Source: Trissonchulus latispiculum
Lineage: Eukaryota > Nematoda > Enoplea > Enoplida > Ironidae
Assembly: GCA_030248195.1 (NCBI GenBank)
Contig: JASAND010020065.1
Span: 1-64,000 of the forward strand
DNA: 64,000 nt
Reading direction: 5' to 3'
The stretch's first letter is position 1. Every line of letters begins with the position of its first letter. Below the pieces are notes generated by a model. The model did no database searches. It had not been told where the DNA came from and saw only the letters and a program-made list of their open reading frames with translations. Position numbers and translations under genes: made by a program. Positions 11,499 to 24,200 of this stretch are shown here, one piece after another.

Positions 11499-12967
11499 CC
11501 ATATGTGCCCCTGTCTTTTACTGTCTCCCCATGTATATCTGTTAAAATCCTGAAATTTCTGTCTTTTGTCATTCCTGTCGAAAATTTAGGGTTGTTATGG
11601 GCGATTTTGCACACTAACTGCATGTTAGATTTTATAACTATAATTGCCAAATATTTTTTGCTGTTACAGTGTTGCGCTGCAATTTTAAGTGAGAAAATTT
11701 CAAAGCTGTAATTTTACTTCATCGTATTAACTGTGGTGCACTTATGTTGGTGATGCTATCAGAACCGCAAACATACATAGTGTGATTGTGATACTTACTT
11801 TCTTTCATTCACAGTTAATCTCTGTTTTGTAGGAAAACTGCGCTTTACCACAACTTAGCTACATTTAATAAGTCTTAGCTACGGACATGCGCAGGAGACG
11901 GAATTTGGGGGGGTGAACCGGCGACCGAAAGTCCTCGCGAAACCGGATTGTTCCGGATTTTTGCCCAAAAGCTGAGAAAATCCGGATCGTGGGGGGGGGG
12001 AGGTGAACCCACTGCTCTCAAGCACGTGTATGCTTAGTATAGGCATAGGTATAGCTATAATATAGGTAGCTAGCTGTTATTTTATTGTAGGAAGCTAATA
12101 TACTTTTCCAACTGTTTTGAAACTAGTTCACTCCCGCTTTATATAAATGTTTTGTGTTGCTCAAATTCTGCCTCACAGCCCCCACATCGGCAAGTATTTG
12201 TACCAGTTTTTCCCCTTCTCTGAGTCTTACGATAGTTTGTACAGGATCACGTACAGTACAAGAGTTTGTGCATACAAGATTTTAAAGTTGAAGTTGACAA
12301 GAAGTTAATTGTAGTTTTGAAAAATTGCATGTCCAACTGAGCAGTCTGTGTTTAAATGAATGAATTTTATGTAGAAACTTGCTGTCTAACAAAACCTTTT
12401 TTCTGATACTGACAAGTTGTTGGTGTACCGTTAACATGAAAATAAAATGCCCTTTGCAAATGTACGTACGTGTACAATACGTGTAGAAGACATTTTAGGT
12501 TAAACTTTTTTTGGGGACGCAGGGTTCCCTGCAACATATTTTCAGAAATTGAGTTCAGAAATGAAAGTTGAGGAAACAAAGAAAAATTCATGAACTGAGA
12601 ATGCATAACTCGCCATGAGGGCGTCTAGGGTGGCGTCTTCAGGACGACGTCAAAATGATGTACTCTTCTTTTATGTCTTCCACAATGTTTCTTTCCAGTT
12701 TTGTGACCTCGTGTAAGACATACCTCAAGTGTTTATGATTTTATAGCCTCCGGATTAAATTGAGTTGAAAGGAATTTACCGCGTGATACTACACTGAAAT
12801 TTGTACCTACGAATGAAGCAAGCAAGTACTCTAAGTCAAACAAAGGATCGCTGTATTTCTATGTAAAGGAATTTTTGGTATTGTGTATGTTTTACGTAGG
12901 TGTTTAAATAGTAATATAGTGTAAATTTGTAATACTTAGTTTACTATAATGATATTTATGTATGGCT
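11499..12967. other. Intergenic, no gene recognised
   Basis: No exon is visible. At about 11,907-12,010 two G runs are each followed by GTGAACC, forming a short imperfect duplication around GGATTGTTCCGG/AATCCGGATC. The rest is AT-rich. Confidence 0.5.
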
Positions 12968-13629
12968 TAGAGACCTGCATGGGCCGTATTTTTGCGGCCC
13001 GGCCCGTGAAAGGTTTCGGCCCGCCCAGTCCGGCCGGCCCGGGAAAGTTTTCATTTTTTCAGAAAGTGTCAAAAAATTCCAAATTTATTATTGAAATTCA
13101 GTTTAAAGCTTCTTGTTGTAATCACAAAAATTGCGTCAATACATTGGGAGATTTGGCATCAATTTTGAGCACCAAGTTCTGAATTAACGGTTTCAATTAT
13201 TTTTTCCGAATTTTAGCAGATTGAAGTGTATGTTTCGAATCTTTTGAGCTGTGCTGGACAACATCTGAAATGACATAAAGAGATAACGTTAAAATTTGAA
13301 GGATATCCAGCATTTGTTTAACAGTTTAGTAGACACCTTTAATTTAAGCAAAATACACAGTATAACATTTATGAAATGAAAAGGCTAGCCAATGAAAATG
13401 CTGAAACTAATTCCAGAATGGCAGTATTAATGTGTACGAGACATGATCAAGAAGCACAAAAATCAAGCTAAACATTTGAGTTATTATTCTTTTGTAAAAT
13501 CTCGCAAAAATAATGGGAGCAGGCCGGAAACTCGGCCCGTGGCCGGCCCGGCCTGTACATTTTGGCCGCTGGCCCGCTCGGACCGGCCCGTGGGCCCGCC
13601 CGGGCCGCGTGCCTTAATGCAGGCTTCTA
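12968..13629. mobile_element. Non-autonomous hAT-like element with GGCCCG subterminal arrays
   Basis: The left end is TAGAGACCTGCATGGGCCG. The right end read on the minus strand is TAGAAGCCTGCATTAAGG then GGCCCG. Flanking octamers GTATGGCT (12,960-12,967) and CTATGGAT (13,630-13,637) agree at 6 of 8 positions, as expected for a decayed 8-bp target duplication. CGGCCCG-type motifs crowd both ends (12,990-13,045 and 13,520-13,612). The AT-rich middle has no transposase. Confidence 0.75.
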
Positions 13630-16393
13630 CTATGGATCTAATGAGATTAGAGCTCTGTTGAGGAACTTCTAATAATATTTATATATCTCTTCGCTGTGCT
13701 ACGAGATAATCGGGGTGAGTTGGAACTGCGTAGTCACAAGATTAATATCTTTCTGAATCTGTCTGTTTTGCTTTCTTTTTGTATGCTATATATAAATAAT
13801 AATTAAGTTGGCGCTAATTTGTTGATTTGGCTTGCGCTGTAGGTCAATCAACATTAAATTGATTTCATTATGTTATCAGCATTTAGTAACACTGTAGTGT
13901 GTGTGGCAAAATTAATTGCATCATCGATCGGTGCTATTTATTCTGAGACTGGTGGGTCTTCCTTTCACGTTCTTTTGCGACATTTGATTTGGATGAGCAA
14001 ACAGTCAACACCGTGTTGGTTTTTACTTAACATAATCTCTAGTTAACATAAGTTTAAGGATGGTTTTAGAAGTTGTAAATGGGGTGGTTTTTGAGCGATG
14101 TTTCGCACAGCTAACTTTTTATGAAATTCTATGTACTTCAAGTGCAAGAGTGATGTTTCAGTGTTTAAGATGTGTAACACGGTAGAGTATTACTACTTTT
14201 CTGTGTGCCTATCTTCAGTTAAAAAATACAAACGTACCTAACGTTTTACATTGTAACAGACATGCATCAAACAATGTTTTTACTGTTTCAAACGGTTGTC
14301 ATAATTCTCCCCCGAGCCATCAAAGAAGCGAATTTTAGAAGTCACCTCTTGTTAAGTCTTAAATCGACTGTCAGGTTTTCCTTATGCGAATTTGTCTAAA
14401 CATGGCTTTTATAGCGTAAAATATCCTGTAAATCCATTTATGCCCTCAGGCTATATAATTGGTGGCATGTCAGCTTCCAGCGATGAGATTAAGAGGGATG
14501 CTACAGATTCAGATTCTTTTATTGAAAATTGCATGAAGGGTCACTAATGAGAATAGAGCAGCAGTAAGCATTTAGTGTATGTATACTAATACTTTATATA
14601 TCTTTACTTGGTATCAATCAACTGACGTTAAGTAACTCAATGAGCCGGGCCATGGGCATGCATCGTTGAGTCTTACAGAAACGAACCTCAAACACCTCCT
14701 CAGCAGTCATTCTGGCAATTTATTGGATTCGCGAAATCTGAACAAATATCCCGTTTTATCCAACCTCGGTCACCGGCTGATCTCCTCCATGTCGCTTTCC
14801 GCACATGCTGAACTTGGCTGAGCTATTCGACAGGCTATGCCCAAAAAAATTTTATGAATAAAAATCTATCAAACAAATGCACCAAGAATTAATTACAGAG
14901 ATTTACAGGTGTTCTTTCCTATTTCTATACCTATAACCATATATTCTAATGTGATAACGAGGGCCTTATTATATTAAAATTACTGTTGGTGTATAACGTT
15001 ATTTAATTAGTAATGTACAGTTTATTATTTGTGTATTTATTTATTTAATCAAATCTGCGCACTCATCAATTTTTAATTTTTGAACACTGTTAATAATTTA
15101 TTGCATATGAGAACGAAACTTTGCTGGTGTAATATACGATAAAACTATTTCGAAAAGGATAAATTCATTGAACTGTTGTCCTAGTACATCTAGATATGAT
15201 CAGTAGGTATTTCAGCAACCAGTGTTAGGTCAATAGTTCATTTCAGTAGCCGTACAAACCTTCCTGCTTGAAGGTGGTTACGGTACTTACCTAAATCTAT
15301 TATAAAAGAATATACTATAGGAGAGATAGGGGTTTATAGGTTTGTTGTTTCATGCTCAATTTGTTCCCCCTTTATTCTGTTGATTATGGAGACTCCAGTT
15401 TGGCGCCTCCTCTCCATTGTTCACCTGTCCTCGAATCAAAGACATCCCACTGTGACCCACTCTCACTCTCACTCAAGTCCCATCATGCCCGGAGGGTGTT
15501 GGTATTGGAAATCTGATAAAAAATTACCGATTCTACCTATATTCACTAGCACTGCGTATATTTTGCTTGTTGATTCACTGATCACACTAGCTAGCTAGCT
15601 GCATAAAAATTAATGAATGAATTAATTTTATGCTGAAAACCATAGAATTTACTGAGATCTTTATTCATATTATTTCTTGTAATATTAGTATTAATAAGTA
15701 TTATAAATATATATGATGTTAGTGTTTATTATGTAATCTAAAGATTAGTTAGGTTAGACCCAAGGGCTAGCCGACCCAAGAATTGGTCCATTCTAGCGCT
15801 GGCAAATCCCTCAGTGTCGCTTCCATTTTATGTTCAAAAGCTCTGAAAACTGCTAAAATCTTTGTATATTAGATCTTGTTTATATGGTAGTTTACTTCAA
15901 ATATGTTGAATTATTCGGGTATACATCGTAGAAAATTCGGCTTTTAACTTTAATACTGTCGTAATGACCCCAGTAGCTAGAGTAGTAGTTATTTGGCATT
16001 TGACGTTTTTATCTTAAAATGTTACAGGTAAAGTTCACTGTGTGGTCAGGTTTTCCCTATTATATTTTCCCTTTTTCATGGTGGAATTTTTCTAGTCCTT
16101 TCTTCATGTTTATCCAATCATATTAACGTAGGCGGGACTTCTAGTTTAGTGGAGGCATTCTGGTCCTATGGTAGTTTCTTGAATGGCTGAGGTTTTAATA
16201 GAGGGACTTCGAAGTGTTAGGATTTTGAACCGTATCAAACATCTGCCCTATTTTTATATGATATAGTTATTATTTATATATCAGGTATATTTTCACGTGT
16301 TATATATATGTGTGCTAATTGTTAATATAGTTATGTTGTATCCTCAGAATGTGTTTTCGTAGTTGTCAGTTGGGAAAGTCCCATAGGAGTGTG
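13630..16393. other. Upstream intergenic region of Dlx paralog 1
   Basis: About 2.8 kb of AT-rich DNA without a supported exon. Many TAATTA/TTAATT cores are visible but these are expected by chance at this composition. A CTCACTCTCACTC stretch lies near 15,455. No transposon ends were recognised. Confidence 0.5.
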
Positions 16394-16487
16394 CGATTAA
16401 AGGTGCTTATTTAGGTGCTTATTCTGACTAGATAATTTCTACCTTTCTAGCCCCCTTATCTCTCTGTGTAGCTCATAAATCTGTCAG
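16394..16487 (+). promoter_or_regulatory. Duplicated non-coding block C, candidate proximal Dlx element
   Basis: CGATTAAAGGTGCTTATTT (16,394-16,412) is identical to 39,232-39,250. It is followed in both places by GATAATTTNTACCTT and by CTCATAAATC then a CAG-ending pentamer. It is 1.5 kb upstream of the first Dlx start; the partner is 1.9 kb upstream of the second. The block is non-coding and on the same strand in both flanks. Its retention suggests a regulatory function, which is inference. Confidence 0.5.
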
Positions 16488-16756
16488 TATTTGACTGCGC
16501 ACTTTGTTAGGACAGAAAAAGGTGAAAAGCAGATTCTCGGCTAACAACGGGCCCAACACTCAAGTCATTAGTGGACTCGGCTGTCCAATTAGCCAACAAC
16601 AAGAAGGAATTACACTTTTTCGCATAGAATTTCTGCCTGTAGGAAAAATTTAGCTCTAAACCTGGATAAAATCAAAATTACTTGTTCGATCACCTCTACA
16701 GTCTTCTTCTAAACTTCAGCTAGAAGAATTACAATTTTATCAAAAATAGCAGATTT

Positions 16757-17339
16757 GGGGTCTTGTCTCGATTACCCCCCCCCCCAGTACTCAAAATCTT
16801 TAAAACTTGACCAAATGAGCTAAAATTTGGTGTGGGTATGTTTTCGACCACGCTGAGTAAATATCGCAAAATTTTTCGATTTCGCGAAATTCGAAATTTT
16901 TCGATTTCTAAGGGGGGACCAAGGGAAACCGAAAAATTTTTTGTCTTCGATTTTGCTGAAAAGATGTATAAAAGATGAATCTGAAGTCCGTTTTTCGATT
17001 CAGCTTTCCGTTCGCTCAGTCTAAGCTAAAGATTTAAGCTTAAAATGTAAGCTTATACTGAGCGAACGGAAAGCTGAATCGAAAAACGGACTTCAGATTC
17101 GTGTTCTACGACCCTGAAAACCCCTATATACATCTTTTCAGCAAAATCGAAGACAAAACATTTTTTGGTTTCCCTTGGTCCCCCCTTAGAAATCGAAAAA
17201 TTTCGAATTTCGCGAAATCGAAAAATTTTGCGATATTTGAACTCAGCGTGGTCGAAAACATACCCACGCCAAATTTTAGCTCATTTGGTCAAGTTTTAAG
17301 GATTTTGAGTACTGGGGGGGGGAAACGAGACAAGACCCC
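16757..17339. mobile_element. FB1 long-hairpin element, best-preserved copy
   Basis: Two arms of about 270 bp are near-perfect inverted copies around a short loop near 17,030-17,055 (TTTAAGCTTAAAATGTAAGC region). The ends are GGGGTCTTGTCTCG and CGAGACAAGACCCC, each next to a run of C or G. AGATTT flanks both sides (16,751-16,756 and 17,340-17,345), a likely 6-7 bp target duplication. Arm landmarks are ATGTTTTCGACCACGCTGAG, a CGATTTCGCGAAAT palindrome and GACCAAGGGAAACC. It lies 570 bp upstream of the first Dlx start codon. A transcript would fold into one long duplex. Confidence 0.88.
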
Positions 17340-17908
17340 AGATTTGTATAACTGCTGTGCTGTAAAATGAAAGTCTGTAATCTACCCTATTGAATCGAAG
17401 ACATTGATCGTTCTATTTTAAAAATATATCCTTAGTAAATTAAAATTTGGCAAGGCATTCCGCAGAGTAAAAGGATAAATCCAACAGATTATTTTTGAAC
17501 ATTCGGGTACTTCAGAACTCCTCTCAATAAAATTGCTAAAATTTTCCAAATGTTGTAATTTTAAACGCTAAATTTGAGTTTCTAACCACCTTTCCCGTTT
17601 TCTACTTGCTGATCTTATGAAGCTTAACCTCCTAATCTTTTTCATAGGGAATGCGGGGATCCTTAGGGATATCCGTAGGGATTTGCAATTGTGTCTTACA
17701 AACTCAACTCTTGGTGCATTTAACAAACAAATTAATTTCACTACAGCAGTATAAGCCTAACATTGTATGTACTTTCTGTTCTAGCCTGACGACGGCAAAT
17801 CTGAGCCATTTGGCGCCAGCGAGTGGGGGATCCTCTCCATATTCTGCCTCTGCAATCTACGAAGACTCAGCCCCCGTGGCAGTTCAAGGGACCATCCCAC
17901 TCGGAAAC

Positions 17909-18242
17909 ATGGACTATGGAAAGCCGATGCCGGGCGGTCCTGGGGACGTTCTCCATACCTATGTCGACATGGATACCCAGAAGTCTGCTTTCACAGAACT
18001 TTCTCATGGCCAAATGCCCCCTCCCCATCCCTCTAGTCCGCCCTACTCCCAGGCGAGGAACCCCTACGGAGTACCTCCTCCGCCCGTCTCCATGAACAGT
18101 GAGCCTGGGTTCTGTGGGCGACCCATCCCTGGTTACAATCCTTTCTACCAGTCCACCCCCTTTTCCTCCTCAGTTCAGCCATATCCGGGCCCTCCGGGAC
18201 CTCCCTTCATGGGCTATGGCCCGTCCTCACCTCCAAGAGAAG
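17909..18242 (+). CDS. Dlx: Dlx paralog 1, exon 1
   Basis: It encodes residues 1-111 plus the first base of a Glu codon. The donor is GAAG|GTATGC (phase 1). The length, 334 nt, is identical to exon 1 of paralog 2, and [21 protein letters not shown] and [15 protein letters not shown] segments are shared. Confidence 0.9.
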
Positions 18243-21200
18243 GTATGCATTCACTTTACCACTTTACCTTGATTAATACACGAAAGCAAACCAGATAAAT
18301 ATTAGGCTAATCGTTACTTCAAAATGATAGATAAAATTAATATTTGTCTTTGTCTTAAAAGTGATATACATATATATTTCAAAGCCATATAGGCTCGAAT
18401 GAAGGCCTAGAACTTGGATCTTATCTCGATTACTCCCACTCACCACTTAAAATCCTTATGACTTGACCAAATGAGCTAAAATTTGGCATGGGTATGTTTT
18501 GATTACGCTGAGATCAAATATCGCAAAATTTTTCGATTTCGCAAAATTCGAGTTTTTTTCGATTTCTAAGGGGTGACCAAGGGAAACCGAAAAAATTTTT
18601 CTCTTCGATTTTGCTGAAAAGATGTATATAGGGGTTTTCGGGGTCGTAGAACACGAATGTGAAGTCCGCTTGTCGATTCAGGTTTTCGGTAGCTCAGTAT
18701 AAGCTAAAGATTTAAGCTTAAGATGTAAGCTTATACTGAGCTAACAAAAAGCGAATCGAAAAACGGACTTCAGATTCGTGTTCTACGACCCCGAAAACCG
18801 CAAAATACATCTTTTCAGCAATTTACAAAAAGTGTTTTTACAAAAAGACCAAGTTAATGTTGACAAAAATGATTTACTTGCACGACTATACAGCTGTGAC
18901 ATATCATTGTGCACTGTGATCTGTGATATACGGATCGCCTTGTTTTTCCTTCTTCGAAAAGCTAAATTTTTTCGGACAGCTCACCCCAGTTGGTATTCCG
19001 GTTAGGCGTAGTGTCAGCTTGTTTTCAAAGTTTGTTGGGGTGTGGGGAGCTGACACTGAATAACTGCAATCGCAATTATCCGAGGTGTTTACCAAGGCTA
19101 CCGAGGTCTATTACTTTGAGCTGCTATATATGCGGCACCTGCTGGCGCCTGCACGAACGACTGTCTGAGTAGATATGTGCATATAATTGTTAGAGTTAAC
19201 TAAAGAATAGTGACCTAATCTAGAGAATGGAGAATGGAGAATCATGGAGAATGAAACAATAATTGTGGTTTAAAAAACCAGATATTCACGTTTGGAAAAT
19301 AACAGTCCAAAGTCCAACATCTCTAGAATATCAACTCTCCTCCGCAAAATACGAACCTGACTCTGTTATCCTGCCTGCTGCCGACGTCGGAAAAAATTGC
19401 AGGCCTCTTTTGGCAAAATTAGGGGCCAATTTAGTCTATATATTTTGACTGGAGCCTAGGTAGTAATAAGCCTTAGAAAATTGTATATAATTCGAGAGCT
19501 ATTAGTTTTATCCAGTGCCTATAAAATGCACATAGTATTATAGTCAGAAGGGGGGATTGTAGAATACCTTAATATTATGGAGCCCCCCTTTTCTGTAATC
19601 TATAGGGGGAGTCGCAGGGTAGGTATTTATGTGTAATTTTGAGTAATTGTGACTCGTAATGAATGGTAATTATGGTTCCAAGTTGATCATTTTTATATGT
19701 TTGAAGTAGGCACACTATTTCCTGCGTTTCTAAGTAGCTGCATTACGTAATATAGTATCTGTTTATGATGATAGTGGGCTTTTTTGAACTCCTTGTCTAA
19801 CACTCTTAGTTTTAATAGTTTTTAATTATTTTGAGAAAAGTTCAGACTTGATGAATTAAAGGTTTTATTTTCTGCTTGTTTTGTTTCAAATTATATGCAA
19901 CATTTCATAAAATGTTTTCGAAAATATTGAATCCAACATGTGCTGATCCCAGATGTTCTAGCTTTAGTGTAATCAGTTAAAAGCTGTTTTTAAGAACATA
20001 TTAATAGTTTGATAGCAACAATAAATATATCGAATGCTTTTAATTTCTCTAAGGCATGCGATACTTTTTCAATTTACGTTTTAACTTTTTCATTTCAGAA
20101 AAGACAACGATTATCGAGGGTGGTGAGGTTCGAGTCAATGGAAAGGGAAAGAAGATTAGGAAACCGCGAACTATTTATTCCTCAGCGCAACTCCGAGATC
20201 TCAACCAGCGATTTCTGCGAACCCAGTACCTGGCCCTCCCGGAGAGAGCTGAGTTGGCTGCACAGCTTGGATTAACTCAGACCCAGGTATGTACGTATAT
20301 ATGTCTGTCAAAAAATTAAGTTTATATAAGTAAATAAATAAATAATAAATTTCATCTTATATTTGAGATTGATTAGTAGAGTTGTTTCTGTGTTCTTTCT
20401 GTTTCTTTTGTTAAGTTCTTATAAGTTATTATATTTTTGTTTTTTAGTTTTATTTTCCATTTTGAGTTTTGTTGTTTTTATTTTTGATTGCTCCAGTTGT
20501 ACATTTGGAGTGTTCACTGAATATCACATGAACATTGAACATTTAAAATCCAAATTGAACATATATTAACATTCAACGTCAAATTTGATCGCAAGTTTTA
20601 AGGAAGGAAATGTGAAGTAAATGTAATATATAGCTAAATATTAGTATTAGTACTAAAACCGAAACCATGGAATAACTTTCGTGTTAGTTTCTTTGAATTC
20701 CACTTTTAGTAGAAATTACAGTTACAGTTTTACATTTCTGTTCCGATGCATCTCAGCGGAATTCTGTTGAAGCCAGCCGTTTTTTCCAATTGCAGATTCT
20801 TCCGCTGTCTCTTTATATTTGAAATATGAGGTTGAAATATATTGGCAAAAAATAAGTTTTTAAATTTATGAAACTATAAACTTGACTAGGCTATAATTAT
20901 TCCCAGAACGCTGTCCTGAGAATTCGAAAAGTCTGAGAACTTTTCGAGTACAACTTTTTCTAGGTAAAAAATAGTTCGCTTGGCAATACATACGTAGTAA
21001 ATACAATTTACGGGTTGAGTTTTATGCATTTGTTTGTAGGAACAGATCAATTAGACAATCTTCAGCATCAATTGTGTCCGCAGTTTTGGCAAGTCTTTTG
21101 AGCAATTCACTGAGGTTTAGGAAAAATTCATGTTGAAATTTGTTTATTTTCTAAGATGTATCAAGTCTGTTTTGTATCCAATTCTTTATAAAAGTTGCTC

Positions 21201-24200
21201 ATGCAGACAGATAATTGCAAAATCTGAATTTTTCGGAAAATTTTCGAATATTTTCAATTTGGGTCTTCACCTCTCCATTTTGCGCTCCAGTATGGATATT
21301 GAAGTGGCGGTTTACGTTTTTTATATATTAATAAGTGCTGGTGTGGTTGTGCTGTTGGTTACTGTTTTTAATTGAAACTTAAATTGTTTATTTTCTATAC
21401 GTACTAAATCGACGTTTACAACAAAATTTTGCAATTCAGTTTACAAACTATATTGTCTATGTCTATACCTGCATAGGTAAACCTGAATTTTTTGTTTTTA
21501 TCCAAAGCTAACAGCAGTTACGAATTCAAGCCGTATTTGAAATCAGTGATTCCAATTTAGACATTTCTAGCGTGACTAATTGTTATGGATAAGCTTAAGA
21601 TATGGCTTTTGCCTGACACAAGGTCTAACCGCCCCTTTTATCGCCATCCTTTTAAGAACCATGAACCTTTGGATTAATGCAGCCGCCCATGTCTAAAGTA
21701 TGAACAGTGGTTGTAGACATAACCTGAAGATATGGTCTACTCTACATAGGTAGAAGGGAGTGAAAATGCAACGATTAAAAAATTTTAGATTTTAATAAAA
21801 ATGTTTTAAAAATTATGATTATCTTGCTAAAGATAGCCTGTGGTTTGGTAAAGATATTAAAGTTTTAGCTATTTCAGTAACACTACGTTCATATTGTGCT
21901 ATTCCTAATTTATTGAGGATTTGAAGCTTCACTTGGGTAATGTGGTCAGACATAACCTTTTCCAGTTTACCTTTTGAAAAAACTGCCATTCTCACGTTAA
22001 TTATGGAGGGCGAACCTACACGTGTGTCCAACCACTCAGTCCCAAGGGAAGCTTCAAATCTGCTCTTTCAAAAGATCCCCAATACAATGGGGGAGTGTCA
22101 CCTTTTTGGGATGCGTCATTAAGCAGACACTATAGCAGGATGATGTGAATTGAATTTTCCTTTCAAAATAGCTAATAATGTTTATAATAGAATAATAAAA
22201 CACATGATCTTTACTTGAGCATATTTCTGGCGGCAACTGGGGATGATGGTGTCGATAACAGTTGTCGATTCATACACACTGTAGTTTCGGGAAAGAAGAT
22301 TAATTGTAACAATAAATATCATTAAATACAACCACTGCTACGTACTATTGTTAATATTAATAGCAAACACTAATTAAATTCATTTGGAGGAGCTTTTTTT
22401 CTGGAATCACTGCACTGATCCATCATACGGTAGTTGTACCATATGCTGTGACCTTTTTTCTGGAGATCTTTCTTTCAAATTTCAAACATCCTAGATCCAG
22501 ATCTATAACAAAGGAAAGGGGCTTCTTCTTCACTTTTTTGATCCTGTACTTATTGTTGACTTCTTGCTGCCTTTTCTCTCTGTAGTATCAGTGTCCCATT
22601 TCAAAGCCCTTTTAGATTAATGCCTATAGTCCCCTTTTTCTTTATCTCCAGCTACTATGGAGGGGTTGCGTGCTCCCTTCTTCTAGAATCTTTGGAGATC
22701 GCCAGACCCCGCCTGGCCGCTCCTTGAGAATGTGAAAGAGAGGGGGAAAGAATTCGTGCCTAATTATGACATGTAAGCGGAAGCCTGGCTAGCAGGGTTT
22801 TTGAAGAATGAACGGAACTATATGACAATCCACATGAACCATGAATTTTGACACTCTAATTGCAGTTTCAGTTCCCCCCTCTTCCCCTCTCCTCCGTTCC
22901 TTGCTCAGCTCCAGCGAGCCACTGAAACGGATAAGGGACAGGACAAAGAATCAGGGTTGCTCTCTCCACAGCCATAAATAGGATTGAGAAAATAGTACGT
23001 AGTAGAATATGGTTTTAAATGTGGCACATAATAATAGAATATGGTACTCTTCTTTTATTAGCTAGGTGCGAGCTTCCAGGTTAAACAAAGTTTGACTGTT
23101 TATTCGATGGGAGCATTTAGCTGAGATCGGAATAGGAAATGTTGAATCGGTAAAATAGCATTAGCGACAAGACTGATCTGCCGATTGGGAAACACGCCCA
23201 CTCACCAACAATTGGTTAGGATAGATAACAACAACAACTCCCATAGTTTGAGAAACATTTATTTCAGCTGTATATACATGCTCGGTAATTAGGCAAGAAT
23301 CTAAATAGCTAAATATATTTATGCCTATGTTCAATATTTAAGTTTGTTTGAAGTTGTATGCTTCGACTTTTGCATATCCCGACTTTTCACTGACAAACAG
23401 TGTTAAACATTTTCACTGTTGGATACAAAAAAGAAAGATTTTATCAAGTTTACACGATATGCGTGACAGATATTAATTCGATCGAACTGATGTGAAGTGA
23501 CAGTGTGGCTGATATTTCCAAGGAAAACTTTACACTCAAGTCTGAAACTGTACATGAATAGTTTATATCCCGAAGGTAAATAACTGTATAGTAAACATTA
23601 ATTGACTGAAACGAAGACAAACCTAAAGATAAAGTTATCCAACGGTATCTATGTGTGTTCAGAAGCTAGCTATGATTCAATTAGAAAAAATTAGCCTTTG
23701 TATGTTCTTAATAAGTTAACTATTCTCTTGCTTTTATTTTGTTGTTCAAGTTTGCTATTTATTTTCGAATTTTGCGTATATATTTGTTTGTTAAGTTAAG
23801 TTTACAAATAAGCTGTGTTTACATTCTAATATTTATTTCTAGTATTTATCTTTACTGCAGCAACATTTGCATTAGTTTTAATTAATGTCTTAATTAAGGG
23901 CTAAGAGTTCCGTTAAAATGTCCGTTTATTAAATCCTTCTTTTCACAAGAAAGCTTGCCTCCAGTTCTTTTCGATCCTAATATTTGGTTTTTAGGGGATA
24001 AACTAATTCTCTTTTGCAAACGATATATGTATATAGTAGCTGCTCTGTTCTTGTTTCAGGTGAAAATTTGGTTTCAAAATCGCCGATCCAAGTATAAGAA
24101 GATGATGAAAGCCAACCCGAATGCAACCCTGACGGCCGCCACGCAACTGAGCAGCGGGAACAGCGAATCTCAGGACAGCGACGACCAGCAGCCCGAAGTC

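Noticed and set aside
17651..17908. N-terminal extension of Dlx paralog 1 from an upstream in-frame ATG
   Set aside because: The added residues have no match in paralog 2 or in Dlx proteins, a plausible splice acceptor interrupts them at 17,784, and the ATG at 17,909 has better context and the shared MDYG start.
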